Source of the DNA: JBGSUZ01 sp043770095 | Lineage (GTDB): Bacteria > Bacillota > Clostridia > Peptostreptococcales > Acidaminobacteraceae | DNA length: 64,000 nt | Direction of reading: 5' to 3' | NCBI GenBank assembly: GCA_043770095.1 | Contig: JAYVIR010000087.1 | Coordinates: 1 to 64,000, forward strand | Part shown: positions 52,441 to 61,879 of the stretch, piece by piece | How positions within the stretch are numbered: position 1 is the stretch's first letter | Layout: every line of letters starts with the position of its first letter | The notes under the pieces: generated by a model | Seen by the model: only the letters and a program-made list of their open reading frames with translations | Told to the model about the DNA's origin: nothing | Databases searched by the model: none | Translations under genes and position numbers: made by a program

Positions 52441-53640
52441 ATGCGTGTAGCAATCATAGGCGCAGGTTTCAGCGGCATGCTCGCCGCTTATTTATTAGAA
52501 AAAAAGGGAATCAAAGTGACTGTCTTTGAAAAACAGGAGTCTATTGGAGGTCATTGTCGCACCTTGGTCAATGGCGATTCTTATATTGAGCTTGGAACCG
52601 TATTTAGTTTTAACGCTCAAATAAAAGCGTTATTGGTTGAATTAGGCATCAGCTATTCTGAGCGATTTACATATCGAAACTTCGTAGATGAGGACTTTTC
52701 AAAAGTTGAACATCTTTCTCGCGCTGAAGTGGCTGCTCTCATTTATGAACTTGCCAAATTAGAAAAAATATTTATGCGATATCAGCCAGAAATTAACGCA
52801 CTGGATTATGGCTATATTCACGAAGATTTAATGCTGCCTTTATATGATTTTTTAAAAAACTATGAATTGGGTATCACTAGTCAAATCATTGCACCACATT
52901 TGTCTTCTTATGGGTTTGGCGACATCAAAGAAACACAAGCTTATTACGCCTTAAATATTTTTAATATTGAGGCCATTTATTCTTTTATTCGTGGGGATAA
53001 GCTTCTTTTTATCAAGAAAGGGGTTTCTGAAATCATCCATAAACTCAGTCAAAATATATCAGATATCCGCTATGCCATAGAAGTCATCAATGTAGAGATG
53101 ATTGACAATCAGGTGAAAGTTGAGACCCCTTATGGCTTTGATTGGTATGACAAAGTTCTCATTACAACAAAGCTACCACAAGGGGTTATTAAAGATGATC
53201 TTTATAACTTGCTTATGAAAAAAATAGATACCAATCCTTATTTCACTTGTGCATATGAAGTTGAAAATAAGAACATTGTGACTACCTATTTTAAGGCTAA
53301 TCTTGGACAGAAAGAAAAAATTCAGTTCTTCCATACCTTCATGCAAAATGACAAAATTATTTTAGTTGCTTACACTTATGGTACGGTGAGCAAAGAGCTG
53401 ATCAATAGCATTACACAAGATATTGAAAAATCTGGCGTTAAAATTAATCATCTCATTACCGCAAAGCAGTGGCATATTTTTCCGCATCTTAACGCACATA
53501 ATTTAACCCAGAATTTTTATGAAGACATCGCCAACAGGCAAAAAAATAGTCATATTTACCTGATTGGTTCTTTGGTTTCTAAACCTTCAATTTCGAACTT
53601 GTATGAGTCTGTGAGACATTTTATCGACCATAATTTTTAA
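52441..53640 (+). CDS. FAD-dependent amine-oxidase-like protein (cassette B)
   Basis: A 399-residue flavoprotein homologous to 27559-28812. FAD fold VAIIGAGFSGMLAAYLLEKKG and VFEKQESIGGHCRT at the start, the shared APHLSSYGFGD in the middle and FDWYDKVLITTKLPQG for the second FAD contact. AGAGGTG sits before the ATG. Its stop lies 1 base from the stop of the convergent DUF3006 gene. Substrate unknown; no signal peptide, so it is cytoplasmic. Confidence 0.78.
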   Translation: MRVAIIGAGFSGMLAAYLLEKKGIKVTVFEKQESIGGHCRTLVNGDSYIELGTVFSFNAQIKALLVELGISYSERFTYRNFVDEDFSKVEHLSRAEVAALIYELAKLEKIFMRYQPEINALDYGYIHEDLMLPLYDFLKNYELGITSQIIAPHLSSYGFGDIKETQAYYALNIFNIEAIYSFIRGDKLLFIKKGVSEIIHKLSQNISDIRYAIEVINVEMIDNQVKVETPYGFDWYDKVLITTKLPQGVIKDDLYNLLMKKIDTNPYFTCAYEVENKNIVTTYFKANLGQKEKIQFFHTFMQNDKIILVAYTYGTVSKELINSITQDIEKSGVKINHLITAKQWHIFPHLNAHNLTQNFYEDIANRQKNSHIYLIGSLVSKPSISNLYESVRHFIDHNF

Positions 53641-53641
53641 T

Positions 53642-53863
53642 TTAGAACAATTCATCCATTAACATTTTGATGTTTTTCATTCTTTGACTCGTTTCTTCTT
53701 TTAGTATTTCAACGATTTGATCATTTTCAATTAGCACAACATCGCCTTCTTTGGCTTCAAGCATTCCTTTGGGGATGTTTACCATCGTTTGATGCTCAAG
53801 CTCGACGACATAAAAATCGCTTTCCATTCTATCAATAATGCCTTTCCTTGCAATGGCTTTCAT
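53642..53863 (-). CDS. DUF3006 family protein
   Basis: A 73-residue protein starting MKAIARKGIIDRMESDFYVVELE and continuing NIPKGMLEAKEGDVVLIEND, the DUF3006 pattern. I use the ATG at 53863 because GGAGG precedes it. It follows the MBL gene at 11 bases; these two families are often paired. Function not established. Confidence 0.8.
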   Translation of the reverse strand: MKAIARKGIIDRMESDFYVVELEHQTMVNIPKGMLEAKEGDVVLIENDQIVEILKEETSQRMKNIKMLMDELF

Positions 53864-53874
53864 AGAAATACCTC

Positions 53875-54903
53875 CTACTGTGGTGGATGGCAGAGTCCGC
53901 ATGGCCCGTAGCCTTTTGATTTTGCGTCTTTAAGGCCAATTGGAATTTTTGAATTCTTAAGACCCGAACAGCCCTCTACATGATACTTTTTACCCGATTT
54001 TGTAATGAATATGGCAACACTTTCACTTGCTGATGTCACTTTTTTTGCGGCGACAGCAGTCACGTTCCCTGTCCTTTCAGACTTTACAGTGAGCGTGCTC
54101 CCATCCGTGGTGAACGTTATGCTCCCAAGTAAATCTGTTCGAACCGTTTTTATTTTCCCAATCCGAGCTAAGGTTTCGCTATTCGGGTGCTTGTAGGTAT
54201 TGCCTGCACCCACTGAAATTACAGCATATTCAGGTGATACTTCCTTTAAAAATGCACTACTAGTCGATGTTTGTCCCCCGTGATGCCCTACTTTTAGCAC
54301 ATCTGCTTTAAGGCTGATTTGCCCACTCATCATTTCATTTTCAGAGACGGCTTCTGCGTCCCCTGTAAATAAGAAGGTTTTTTTACCAATCGTTAGTTTC
54401 GTCACAATGCTGTATTCATTGGTTTCATCATAACTAGAAGAAGCTGGTGCAAGGACTTGAAGCTTGACATCGTTTTCATTGACGATGTAATCACCCACTT
54501 TTGGCACAGACACTTTCATGCCCAGCTTTTTTATGGTGATCAGCAAATTTTCGAAGGTCTTGGTATTAGACGCCGCTTTGGGCATGACTATTTTTGCGGA
54601 TCCAATTGAATTTAGGACATCCGCCGCGCCGCCAATATGGTCTTCATGTGGGTGTGTGCCGATGAAAGCATCTAACTTGGATACTTTATGTGCCTTTAAA
54701 AAATCAATAATTTTGTCTGAATCCTCTTGATTGCCTGCATCGATTAAAATATTTTTACCGCCTGCTTGTATGAATATTGAGTCCGCCTGTCCAACGTCAA
54801 TCACAGTAACCGTGCCGCTTGTCTTCGTCCCTGCAAAAGTGATCCCTAATGAAATTAGAAGGGTTATTGCTAAAACCAAAGTGATTATTTTATTTTTCTC
54901 CAT
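53875..54903 (-). CDS. Secreted ComEC-like metallo-beta-lactamase-fold protein
   Basis: A 342-residue protein. Signal peptide/anchor at 5-25, then an MBL fold as in the ComEC C-terminal domain: VIDVGQADSIFIQ, GTHPHEDHIGGA (metal ligands), LFTGDAEA and KVGHHGGQTSTS. A C-terminal segment GKKYHVEGCSGLKNSK...GYGPCGLCHPP looks like an Ada-type metal-binding motif. It probably acts as an extracellular nuclease or phosphodiesterase; the substrate is unproven. Confidence 0.85.
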   Translation of the reverse strand: MEKNKIITLVLAITLLISLGITFAGTKTSGTVTVIDVGQADSIFIQAGGKNILIDAGNQEDSDKIIDFLKAHKVSKLDAFIGTHPHEDHIGGAADVLNSIGSAKIVMPKAASNTKTFENLLITIKKLGMKVSVPKVGDYIVNENDVKLQVLAPASSSYDETNEYSIVTKLTIGKKTFLFTGDAEAVSENEMMSGQISLKADVLKVGHHGGQTSTSSAFLKEVSPEYAVISVGAGNTYKHPNSETLARIGKIKTVRTDLLGSITFTTDGSTLTVKSERTGNVTAVAAKKVTSASESVAIFITKSGKKYHVEGCSGLKNSKIPIGLKDAKSKGYGPCGLCHPPQ

Positions 54904-55008
54904 CGATTGATCCCTCCTAGATTTTGTACGGTTTTATTTTGCACAACTCCAGTTTATCCTATTCTGGGAAATCAATCAAATTTGGTAAAAATATACTATT
55001 GTTTTACA

Positions 55009-55034
55009 CAAAAAAAGAACCCGTTAAGGTTCTT
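55009..55034 (-). terminator. Terminator after the DUF4015 gene
   Basis: Minus-strand stem AAGAACC/GGTTCTT followed by TTTTTTT. Confidence 0.8.
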
Positions 55035-55039
55035 CACTT

Positions 55040-56770
55040 TTATTCAACAACCCATACCAATTCCGGTTTAATGACCTTAAATACGTCATTTTCTAAAACA
55101 ATCTTAAACTTTGCCTCTTTCATCGTAGAAGTTCCTTTAGTGGAACTGTAGTCTACGTTAACCTTCGCAAGGTATTCTTTGTCTGTATTTTTAGAAATAC
55201 TGACAATTTCATAGTTTTTTAGAACGGGTAACGTCTTTTTAATTTCTATCACAAATGATTCATAATCCTCTTGCCTCTCAGCAATTGGCGTCAAAAGATA
55301 GAGTGCGCTATAACGTCCTTTTTTTTCTGCTCTCAAATATTCTGTTAACATTATTTCTGGCGTCCTTGATAAAATATCTTCTTCACTTTTTCTGATGTTT
55401 TTATTCATGCGTTCATGGTAAAAGAAACTCATGGGCTCGTAATTACACGTAGCGTTCCAAATGATGTACTCATCAATTCCCAGTTCCATACTCGCCACTA
55501 TTTGATCAGAAATGGCTTTTGCGTCATAATCGATGTTCCCTTTGACCCAGCTTGCTGTAAATCCTTGGAACCAAGGTCTTATGATTGCTGGTTTTTTTTG
55601 AGCTGCATTTCTTTCTATCGCTTCCATTAATGCAAATCTCGAAATTTCATAGGGATGTTTGTCTGGCACATCATAACCGTACAATCCAGCACCATAGTGA
55701 CTAGGGTAAATCATAGGACAAATATAGTCAGTCGGCTTGGCAATTTTTCGCCAAGTTTGGCCAATATCTTCTGGTTGATCATCCCATGAACGGGTTATGA
55801 ACCCGAATACATCTGCTGAGACATTCACGTTGTAAGGTTCTAATTCTTTATGCGCATACTGTAAAAATTGCTCAATTACATCATCTTTTGCTCTATCATT
55901 TCGCCCAGGAAATTCTGTAATCGGGTTATACGTTTTGGCGTTATCAGGAAAACGCACATAATCAAATTGAACCTCGTTAAAGCCTCTTAAAGCTGATTCT
56001 TTTGAAATCGCCAATGCATATTTCCAGACATATTCGTCAAATGGATTTACCCATGAGACGCCAGCTTTATCCTTATAAACGCCACCCGTTTTCAACTGAA
56101 TAGCATGTTCAGGTTTTGCTATTGCAAAATAGGGATCTTTAAATGCCACCACTCGTGCAATCGAATAAATATCATTTTGACTTAGGTAAGTCATTAATTT
56201 GTCGTATTTTTTGAAAGGCGTTACCTTACTTGAATTTAATTTTCCTACAAGTTCTATGTCACTATTCCACACAATGAGTCCATCGTCATTTTTGATATCA
56301 ATGACAAGGGCATTTACCTCAGTCGCTTTGCAGATGGCCAAGGCTTTTTCCAATTTATTGATTTCTTCCATTCTGCTGGTGTCAGCTGGTTTGCCAGATT
56401 CACCGCTGATTGATTGTATGTATTCTGCGTAATAGTTGACGTCCTTCTCATCAAAGTTAAACCCTGCCACGTTTCCCGTTAGATAAATGGCTTTTGCTTT
56501 AACGGTTTTTAATTTAGGTTGTTGTCCCAGTTTAGGCAGCGGCACATAAAATTCCCCTAGCTGAGTTTTTCGCTCTGCTTCTAACAATTCTCTTTCTTTA
56601 AGAAGGACTTCTTGATCTTTTTGTGCTTGAGTGCTTGAGTCACTTTTGCTCTCACCCACTTTTGCGTCTTCATTTGTTGGTGTTATTTGTTTATCTGACG
56701 GAACTGAACAGCCTGCTAATGTAAGGCTTAATATAAATACAACTATTGGAAACAACCTATTCTTTTTCAT
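55040..56770 (-). CDS. DUF4015 glycoside-hydrolase-like lipoprotein
   Basis: A 576-residue lipoprotein (LTLAGC). From about residue 90 it has the TIM-barrel-like DUF4015 sequence: VNALVIDIKNDDGLIVW, ARVVAFKDPYFA, GFNEVQFDYVRFPD, VSADVFGFITRSWDD and CPMIYPSHY. Such proteins are classed as putative glycosidases. It starts 15 bases after the deacetylase gene, so both may remodel the same cell-surface polysaccharide. Confidence 0.85.
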   Translation of the reverse strand: MKKNRLFPIVVFILSLTLAGCSVPSDKQITPTNEDAKVGESKSDSSTQAQKDQEVLLKERELLEAERKTQLGEFYVPLPKLGQQPKLKTVKAKAIYLTGNVAGFNFDEKDVNYYAEYIQSISGESGKPADTSRMEEINKLEKALAICKATEVNALVIDIKNDDGLIVWNSDIELVGKLNSSKVTPFKKYDKLMTYLSQNDIYSIARVVAFKDPYFAIAKPEHAIQLKTGGVYKDKAGVSWVNPFDEYVWKYALAISKESALRGFNEVQFDYVRFPDNAKTYNPITEFPGRNDRAKDDVIEQFLQYAHKELEPYNVNVSADVFGFITRSWDDQPEDIGQTWRKIAKPTDYICPMIYPSHYGAGLYGYDVPDKHPYEISRFALMEAIERNAAQKKPAIIRPWFQGFTASWVKGNIDYDAKAISDQIVASMELGIDEYIIWNATCNYEPMSFFYHERMNKNIRKSEEDILSRTPEIMLTEYLRAEKKGRYSALYLLTPIAERQEDYESFVIEIKKTLPVLKNYEIVSISKNTDKEYLAKVNVDYSSTKGTSTMKEAKFKIVLENDVFKVIKPELVWVVE

Positions 56771-56785
56771 ACGGTACCCCTTTTG

Positions 56786-57817
56786 CTATTTACCTGTTGA
56801 GTATATGTATATCTCTTGATCTGCGATGTTAGCCATTTTCTCTTTTTTCTCTTCTGGAATTGTGACAACGCCATCTATTCCATCGCTAATAAATCTCTCT
56901 TGCGGATTCTTGTCAAAATACTCAATGTAATTATACAATCCGACATTATCAACCTTCATTTCACTTGCCCGTATTCTAGGAATGCTTGTAGGGTCAAACC
57001 TTGTGTCATATGGTGAATAAGCAGGGTTCCACCCGACATTTAAAATTGCAATGTTTTCATAAGGAACGTCATTGAAACTTCCAGAAGCTAAATTAGTAGT
57101 AAGGGTATGATCTTTGGGTCTTATTCCAAAAGGGAGTGCGAACGTATTGACTTCATAATCTGGCTTTTTTATAAGGCTCTTCAAAAACTGAGCTTGGGCG
57201 CCGATTTCCTTTTGAATTTCATCTTTTGTTGTGCTTTTAAAGTTCACATGATTTTGCGTATGATTGCCAACATCCATTCCATTTTCAATAATATAATTGA
57301 TTTTTTCGCTTTCAAAACCCTTTTGGTTGAAAGGGCATGAACCGGTTAGAAAGAAGGTCGCTTCAAGTGGGAAATCGTTATGACTTTTATGGAAATCCAT
57401 CAATATTTCTACTGCAGATGCTTTATTGGCGCTTCCATCATCCAGGTACTCAAAATTATTTTTATTGCCATCATCAAAAGTAATCACTATTGGCGTAAAA
57501 CCTTGCTTCGTTGTGATATGACCACTTACATAATCGCTTAAACTAATTGGCCTATAACCCTTGTCGTATAAGGTATTCAGATCTTTAATAAAATTGGCTG
57601 GCGTTCTAACCCACTCTTTTTCTTCGTTTCCAATATTGTGATACATTAATACCATAATTTTTCCAGCCTCATTAGGCTTTAATTTTAAATCGATATTTAC
57701 TTTAGGATCTACTATCTCAGAAACTGCTTCTATATTTTTTTTTGTGATTTCTGCCGTATTCGCACAGCTTGTCATCAAAAGAGTACTTAAAATAATGATC
57801 AGGAACTTTTTATTCAT
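56786..57817 (-). CDS. Polysaccharide deacetylase lipoprotein (CE4)
   Basis: A 343-residue lipoprotein (lipobox LMTSC). The NodB-type domain has VLMYHNIG, ITFDDGNKNN with the catalytic Asp and metal Asp, ATFFLTG and GNHTQNH with the metal His pair. It removes N-acetyl groups from a surface glycan such as peptidoglycan or PNAG; which one is not visible. First gene of the pair with DUF4015. Confidence 0.88.
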   Translation of the reverse strand: MNKKFLIIILSTLLMTSCANTAEITKKNIEAVSEIVDPKVNIDLKLKPNEAGKIMVLMYHNIGNEEKEWVRTPANFIKDLNTLYDKGYRPISLSDYVSGHITTKQGFTPIVITFDDGNKNNFEYLDDGSANKASAVEILMDFHKSHNDFPLEATFFLTGSCPFNQKGFESEKINYIIENGMDVGNHTQNHVNFKSTTKDEIQKEIGAQAQFLKSLIKKPDYEVNTFALPFGIRPKDHTLTTNLASGSFNDVPYENIAILNVGWNPAYSPYDTRFDPTSIPRIRASEMKVDNVGLYNYIEYFDKNPQERFISDGIDGVVTIPEEKKEKMANIADQEIYIYSTGK

Positions 57818-57930
57818 ATCAACCTCTCATTAATCTACAAATGTACTAACGATATACAGTTTTATTGCTCAATATCTATTATACCTTACTAATTCCCAAT
57901 TTTAGCGTATATTACAGCCGACTTAATATA

Positions 57931-57968
57931 AAAAACGACCCAGTTGGTTGATTGCAACTGAGTCGTTA
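57931..57968 (-). terminator. Terminator after the PRC-barrel gene
   Basis: Minus-strand stem AACGACTCAGTTG/CAACTGGGTCGTT with one mismatch, followed by TTTTT. Confidence 0.8.
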
Positions 57969-58024
57969 AAAACTTTTTATTTATAGGCTTAATTTCAAGG
58001 CGGAATTACTCTCTGTAAATTTTA

Positions 58025-58837
58025 TTATTTTAGATTCTTGTTGTCAGTAGTTTCTGATTCGTCAACCCAATATCCTGGTTGATCGTAATATTGATGCAGG
58101 TTGGTTTCATAATCACGGTTTAACAATATTTCGTCAGTGTATTCTGGTGACTGCATAATTTGATCGCGGACTACATTGACGTAAACAATTGATTCAGCCC
58201 AATCGATACGATCTATCCATTTTGGCGATATCAGGACTTTCTTTCCAGGCCACCAATTTTTTGTATCAATTATTAAGTAACGAATTGCCCAATTTTTATC
58301 TTCAATAACAAAATCATCTATGTGACCAATGTCGCCGTCCGTGCCGCGAATTGTGTAACCTCTTACAACATCCGTGCTTTGTAAATGAGGATTCCACGAA
58401 TTGTTATCGACTACACTTTTTTCTTTATTTATAACATTTGTGGGGAATCCGGCAGTCATTCCTAAATTCATGCCGTTTTCAATGTATGGACTAGATCCCC
58501 ATATGGATGCACCACCCCAATATATTGGATGCCCATAATAACTATATACCGATTCCTCGTATTGCTGTGAAACCGGTTTATCAGTTTCCAGAAGTGGGCT
58601 CTCTTCAATCTTTTTCTTGGTCAAATTGATTGAGATGTTGCCATCTTCTTTATTTATAGTAGTCAGCTCATATGGCGAAATCAGAACCTGCCAACCCGTT
58701 AGCCAGCCCCTTGTTTGGGCAATCAGATAACGAATTGTCCAATAGTGGTCATCAAAATAAAATTCCTCGACCTTTCCTATTTCACCGTCAAGACTGTTCA
58801 ATTTATATCCTTTTAGCGTTTTAGATTTGATTAACAT
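58025..58837 (-). CDS. Double PRC-barrel domain protein
   Basis: A 270-residue protein with two PRC barrels: residues about 3-80 (KSKTLKGYKLNSLDGEIGKVEEFYFDD) and about 155-235 (VRGYTIRGTDGDIGHIDDFVIED). Each is followed by WxIRYLI and VLISP. The start at 58837 has AAAGGA upstream. PRC barrels serve in RNA processing or stress proteins; the role here is unknown. Confidence 0.82.
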   Translation of the reverse strand: MLIKSKTLKGYKLNSLDGEIGKVEEFYFDDHYWTIRYLIAQTRGWLTGWQVLISPYELTTINKEDGNISINLTKKKIEESPLLETDKPVSQQYEESVYSYYGHPIYWGGASIWGSSPYIENGMNLGMTAGFPTNVINKEKSVVDNNSWNPHLQSTDVVRGYTIRGTDGDIGHIDDFVIEDKNWAIRYLIIDTKNWWPGKKVLISPKWIDRIDWAESIVYVNVVRDQIMQSPEYTDEILLNRDYETNLHQYYDQPGYWVDESETTDNKNLK

Positions 58838-58918
58838 AAGAACCATCCTTTCTTCTATCAATAGCGTTTTGACTATTCAGCTATAAAGATGAGGTAACCC
58901 GAATTAATCTCAATACCA

Positions 58919-58932
58919 AACCGGCGCCGGTT
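58919..58932. repeat. GC-rich perfect palindrome
   Basis: AACCGGCGCCGGTT is a perfect 14-base palindrome standing out in AT-rich DNA between the YhcX-like and PRC-barrel genes. Nearby is TGTCAAATGACA (58972-58983). Possible operator. Confidence 0.4.
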
Positions 58933-58992
58933 GAGTATCTTATTTACCACCCTATTCCAATTACTAGAGCCTGTCAAATGACAAAATTAATT

Positions 58993-60549
58993 TCAGTTAC
59001 CTAAAAAGGTCTTACTCTTGAGTTCTTTCAACTGGTATAGATCAAGTCTTCTGTTCTTTAATAAAGTGACTGTTCCAGATTTTCTAGAACGTTTCAATAA
59101 CTCTAAATCGATGTCTCCAACAATAACCATCTCAAGATTAGGTGTACATTCAGCCATTATGCCATCCCTTGGAAAAGAAAAATCAGAAGGGGTAAAAATA
59201 GCTGATTGAGCATACTGAATATCCATATTTTCAACATGCGTTAAATTGCCCACAGTGCCAGAAATCACGGTGTAGACTTGATTTTCAACGGCTCTCGCCT
59301 GAGCACAATACCGCACTCGCAAATACCCTTGACGCTCATCTGCGCAAAAAGGCACAAAAATAATATTGGCACCCTTTTCAGTAACAATACGCGCAAGCTC
59401 AGGAAACTCAATATCATAGCATATGAGAATCGCAATTTTCCCACAGTCCGTATCAAATACGTTTATCTCATTGCCAGTTGAAATGCCCCACCACTGTTGC
59501 TCATTTGGGGTTATGTGCAACTTATACTGCTTTTCGATCGTCCCGTCTCTTCTAAAAAGGTACGATATGTTGTAAATCATGCCGTTCTCTTCAACAAAAT
59601 GAGACCCGCCAATGATGTTCACATTGTATCTGACAGCAAAATGTGTGAAAATTTCAATGTAACGTTCTGTGTAAGTTGTCAATTTTCGCACGGATAAACT
59701 TGGCGTATCTTGATCCATAAACGACAATAACTGAGTGGTGAAAATTTCAGGAAAAACCACAAAATCGGATTTATAGTTAGACGCGACATCCACATAATAC
59801 TCACATTGATGCGCAAATTCTTCAAAGGAATTGATTTTTTTCATCATGTATTGGATCACGCAGATCCGTACAGGGAAGGCCGTTTTAAAATGATGGGTAT
59901 TGGTTGATTGGTACTCTATGTTATTCCATTCCATGAGTGTGGCATATTGCAAAGACGCACTATCATCGGGCAGATATTTCTTGATAATTCGCTTCAAAAC
60001 AAAGCCACTGCTCAATTGGAAGGTCAAAATCGGATCATAAAGGTTAAGGGATATGACTTCTCGAACGTATTCTCTTGCCGTCATTTTGTCGGCGTGCTCA
60101 GCGTAGCCTGGAATTCGACCACCAATAACGATGCTTTTTAAATTTAATGCATGCGCAAGTTCTTGACGCGCTTTATAAAGTCTTTTACCTATTTTCATAT
60201 TTCTATAGTCTGGATGGACCATCACTTCCATGCCATAAAGGTTGTGACCCTCTGGATTATGATTCGTTATATAGCCATTATCCGTTATTTCAGCCCATGA
60301 ATGTTGATCATTGTACTCATCAAAATTGATGATCAAACTTGAACTAGAACCAATAATAACACCTTCCGATTCCACGCAAATTTGTCCCTCGGGAAAGAGA
60401 TTTATATGACTTTCTAGCTGCGCAATTGACCACGGATCCATGTTTGGAAAACATGACTTCTGCAGATTGATAATGGCTTGAATATCTTCTCTGGTGATTG
60501 TACGAACCGTTACAATTTTCTCGAATTTTGACAAATCTATATCTGACAT
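58993..60549 (-). CDS. yhcX: GNAT / carbon-nitrogen hydrolase fusion (YhcX-like)
   Basis: A 518-residue fusion like B. subtilis YhcX. The GNAT part (about 15-220) has MEVMVHPDYRNMKIGKRLYKA; the nitrilase-superfamily part (about 228-510) has the triad FPEIF (Glu), YKLHITP (Lys) and LICYDIEFPE (Cys). It probably acts on an amide or small metabolite. The ATG at 60549 has GGAGGA upstream; the open frame extends 53 codons but has no site there. A leader hairpin AAGCAC/GTGCTT lies at 60571-60586, near a TATAAT at 60589-60594. Confidence 0.9.
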   Translation of the reverse strand: MSDIDLSKFEKIVTVRTITREDIQAIINLQKSCFPNMDPWSIAQLESHINLFPEGQICVESEGVIIGSSSSLIINFDEYNDQHSWAEITDNGYITNHNPEGHNLYGMEVMVHPDYRNMKIGKRLYKARQELAHALNLKSIVIGGRIPGYAEHADKMTAREYVREVISLNLYDPILTFQLSSGFVLKRIIKKYLPDDSASLQYATLMEWNNIEYQSTNTHHFKTAFPVRICVIQYMMKKINSFEEFAHQCEYYVDVASNYKSDFVVFPEIFTTQLLSFMDQDTPSLSVRKLTTYTERYIEIFTHFAVRYNVNIIGGSHFVEENGMIYNISYLFRRDGTIEKQYKLHITPNEQQWWGISTGNEINVFDTDCGKIAILICYDIEFPELARIVTEKGANIIFVPFCADERQGYLRVRYCAQARAVENQVYTVISGTVGNLTHVENMDIQYAQSAIFTPSDFSFPRDGIMAECTPNLEMVIVGDIDLELLKRSRKSGTVTLLKNRRLDLYQLKELKSKTFLGN

Positions 60550-60716
60550 AGGAGTCCTCCTCAACCGATATGCTAAGCACATCGTGCTTATTATACATAC
60601 CCCGTGAGGGCGAAAGGAAACATTTAGCTTACAGAGTACAGGTGAAAATCGGCTTATCAAAATTATGAGATTCACAATAGCTACTATCCGTAAATACGCG
60701 TTCATCATTCAATATA

Positions 60717-61871
60717 TTAAAAGTTATTTTTACGCAAGGTTTCACTGCTAATAATCATTCCAAGAACAAATAGTAATAAGGCATAAGGTAGAATTTCCAT
60801 ACTTGAAAAAGCAGATACCGAACCTATCAGTGGCGGCATAAATGTACAGCCTACATAGGCGAATGCCATGGATAATCCTACGATTGACTGAGATGCACCT
60901 CTACCAAAACGTGTAGGTGTTAGCTGAATCATACTCGGAAAAATTGGTGCACAACCAAGTCCAATTAAAATGAGTCCCGGCATACAAAATGCAGTTGGAA
61001 GTGGCAAAAGAAGCATAAGAACACCGACTGTCATTATAGCTAGCCCAGCTCGTATAAGCGTTTCTCCTTTAATTTTGTTTGCTATCATTCCAGACAAAAA
61101 ACGCCCTATCGTAATGCCGCCATAATACAAAGATGTCCACATCGCTGCATCTGCAGGTGTTACGCCTCTTTGTGTGGTCAAGTAACTTGCGGCCCATAAT
61201 CCCGCTGCGGCTTCAAATGAACAGTAGAGTAAAAAGGTTATAAGCACTAGCTTTACGCCTTTTATACCAAAGGCTTTTCGATTTGATATAAATTCATTGT
61301 TTTCACCTAGTTGCTCACCAGATTCAGTTCCTAGTTTTTTCCACATAGGCAAAGTCATTATTAATATTGCTACAAGAAGAACTTGAAGGACTCCTACAGT
61401 CACATAACCGTCGCGCCAGGTTCCATTCCTTGAGAGTAAAAATGCTAGAATCAATGGTCCTCCCGCAGCACCAACTCCCCAAAAACAGTGGAGCAAATTC
61501 ATATGGCGCGGTTTATAGTGTAACGCAACAAAGTTATTTAAGGTTGCATCTACTGCACCCGCACCCAGACCAAGTGGGATTGCAAAAAATATAAGGTGCC
61601 ATATTGAATTTGATAACGAAAACCCAATAAGTGCTACGGTTGTCATTGCAACACTTACTGCAACGACTCTACCCGTATCGAATTTTTGCATAATTCTAGA
61701 GGCATATAAACTCGATATGATACTGCCACCACTGATCATCATGGCAATTACCCCTGCAAACTCAATTGACACACCAAGTTCTGAGTGCATGATTGTCCAT
61801 GATGAACCCAGTAAAGCATCCGGTAATCCTAAACTAATAAATGCCAAGTAAATAATGATTAATAATGCCAT
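60717..61871 (-). CDS. MFS transporter
   Basis: A 384-residue major facilitator with about 12 hydrophobic helices (LLIIIYLAFISLGLPDALLG, FFAIPLGLGAGAVDATLNNF, MSFAYVGCTF-like region near the end). Substrate unknown. I use the ATG at 61871, with GGGGTGAG 8 bases upstream overlapping the end of the aldolase gene; the two are an operon. Confidence 0.87.
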   Translation of the reverse strand: MALLIIIYLAFISLGLPDALLGSSWTIMHSELGVSIEFAGVIAMMISGGSIISSLYASRIMQKFDTGRVVAVSVAMTTVALIGFSLSNSIWHLIFFAIPLGLGAGAVDATLNNFVALHYKPRHMNLLHCFWGVGAAGGPLILAFLLSRNGTWRDGYVTVGVLQVLLVAILIMTLPMWKKLGTESGEQLGENNEFISNRKAFGIKGVKLVLITFLLYCSFEAAAGLWAASYLTTQRGVTPADAAMWTSLYYGGITIGRFLSGMIANKIKGETLIRAGLAIMTVGVLMLLLPLPTAFCMPGLILIGLGCAPIFPSMIQLTPTRFGRGASQSIVGLSMAFAYVGCTFMPPLIGSVSAFSSMEILPYALLLFVLGMIISSETLRKNNF

Positions 61872-61879
61872 TTGTTTAC

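Noticed and set aside
58880..58912. SigB-type promoter (GTTTGG-15-GGGTTA) before the PRC-barrel gene
   Set aside because: Match is weak and many clostridia lack SigB.
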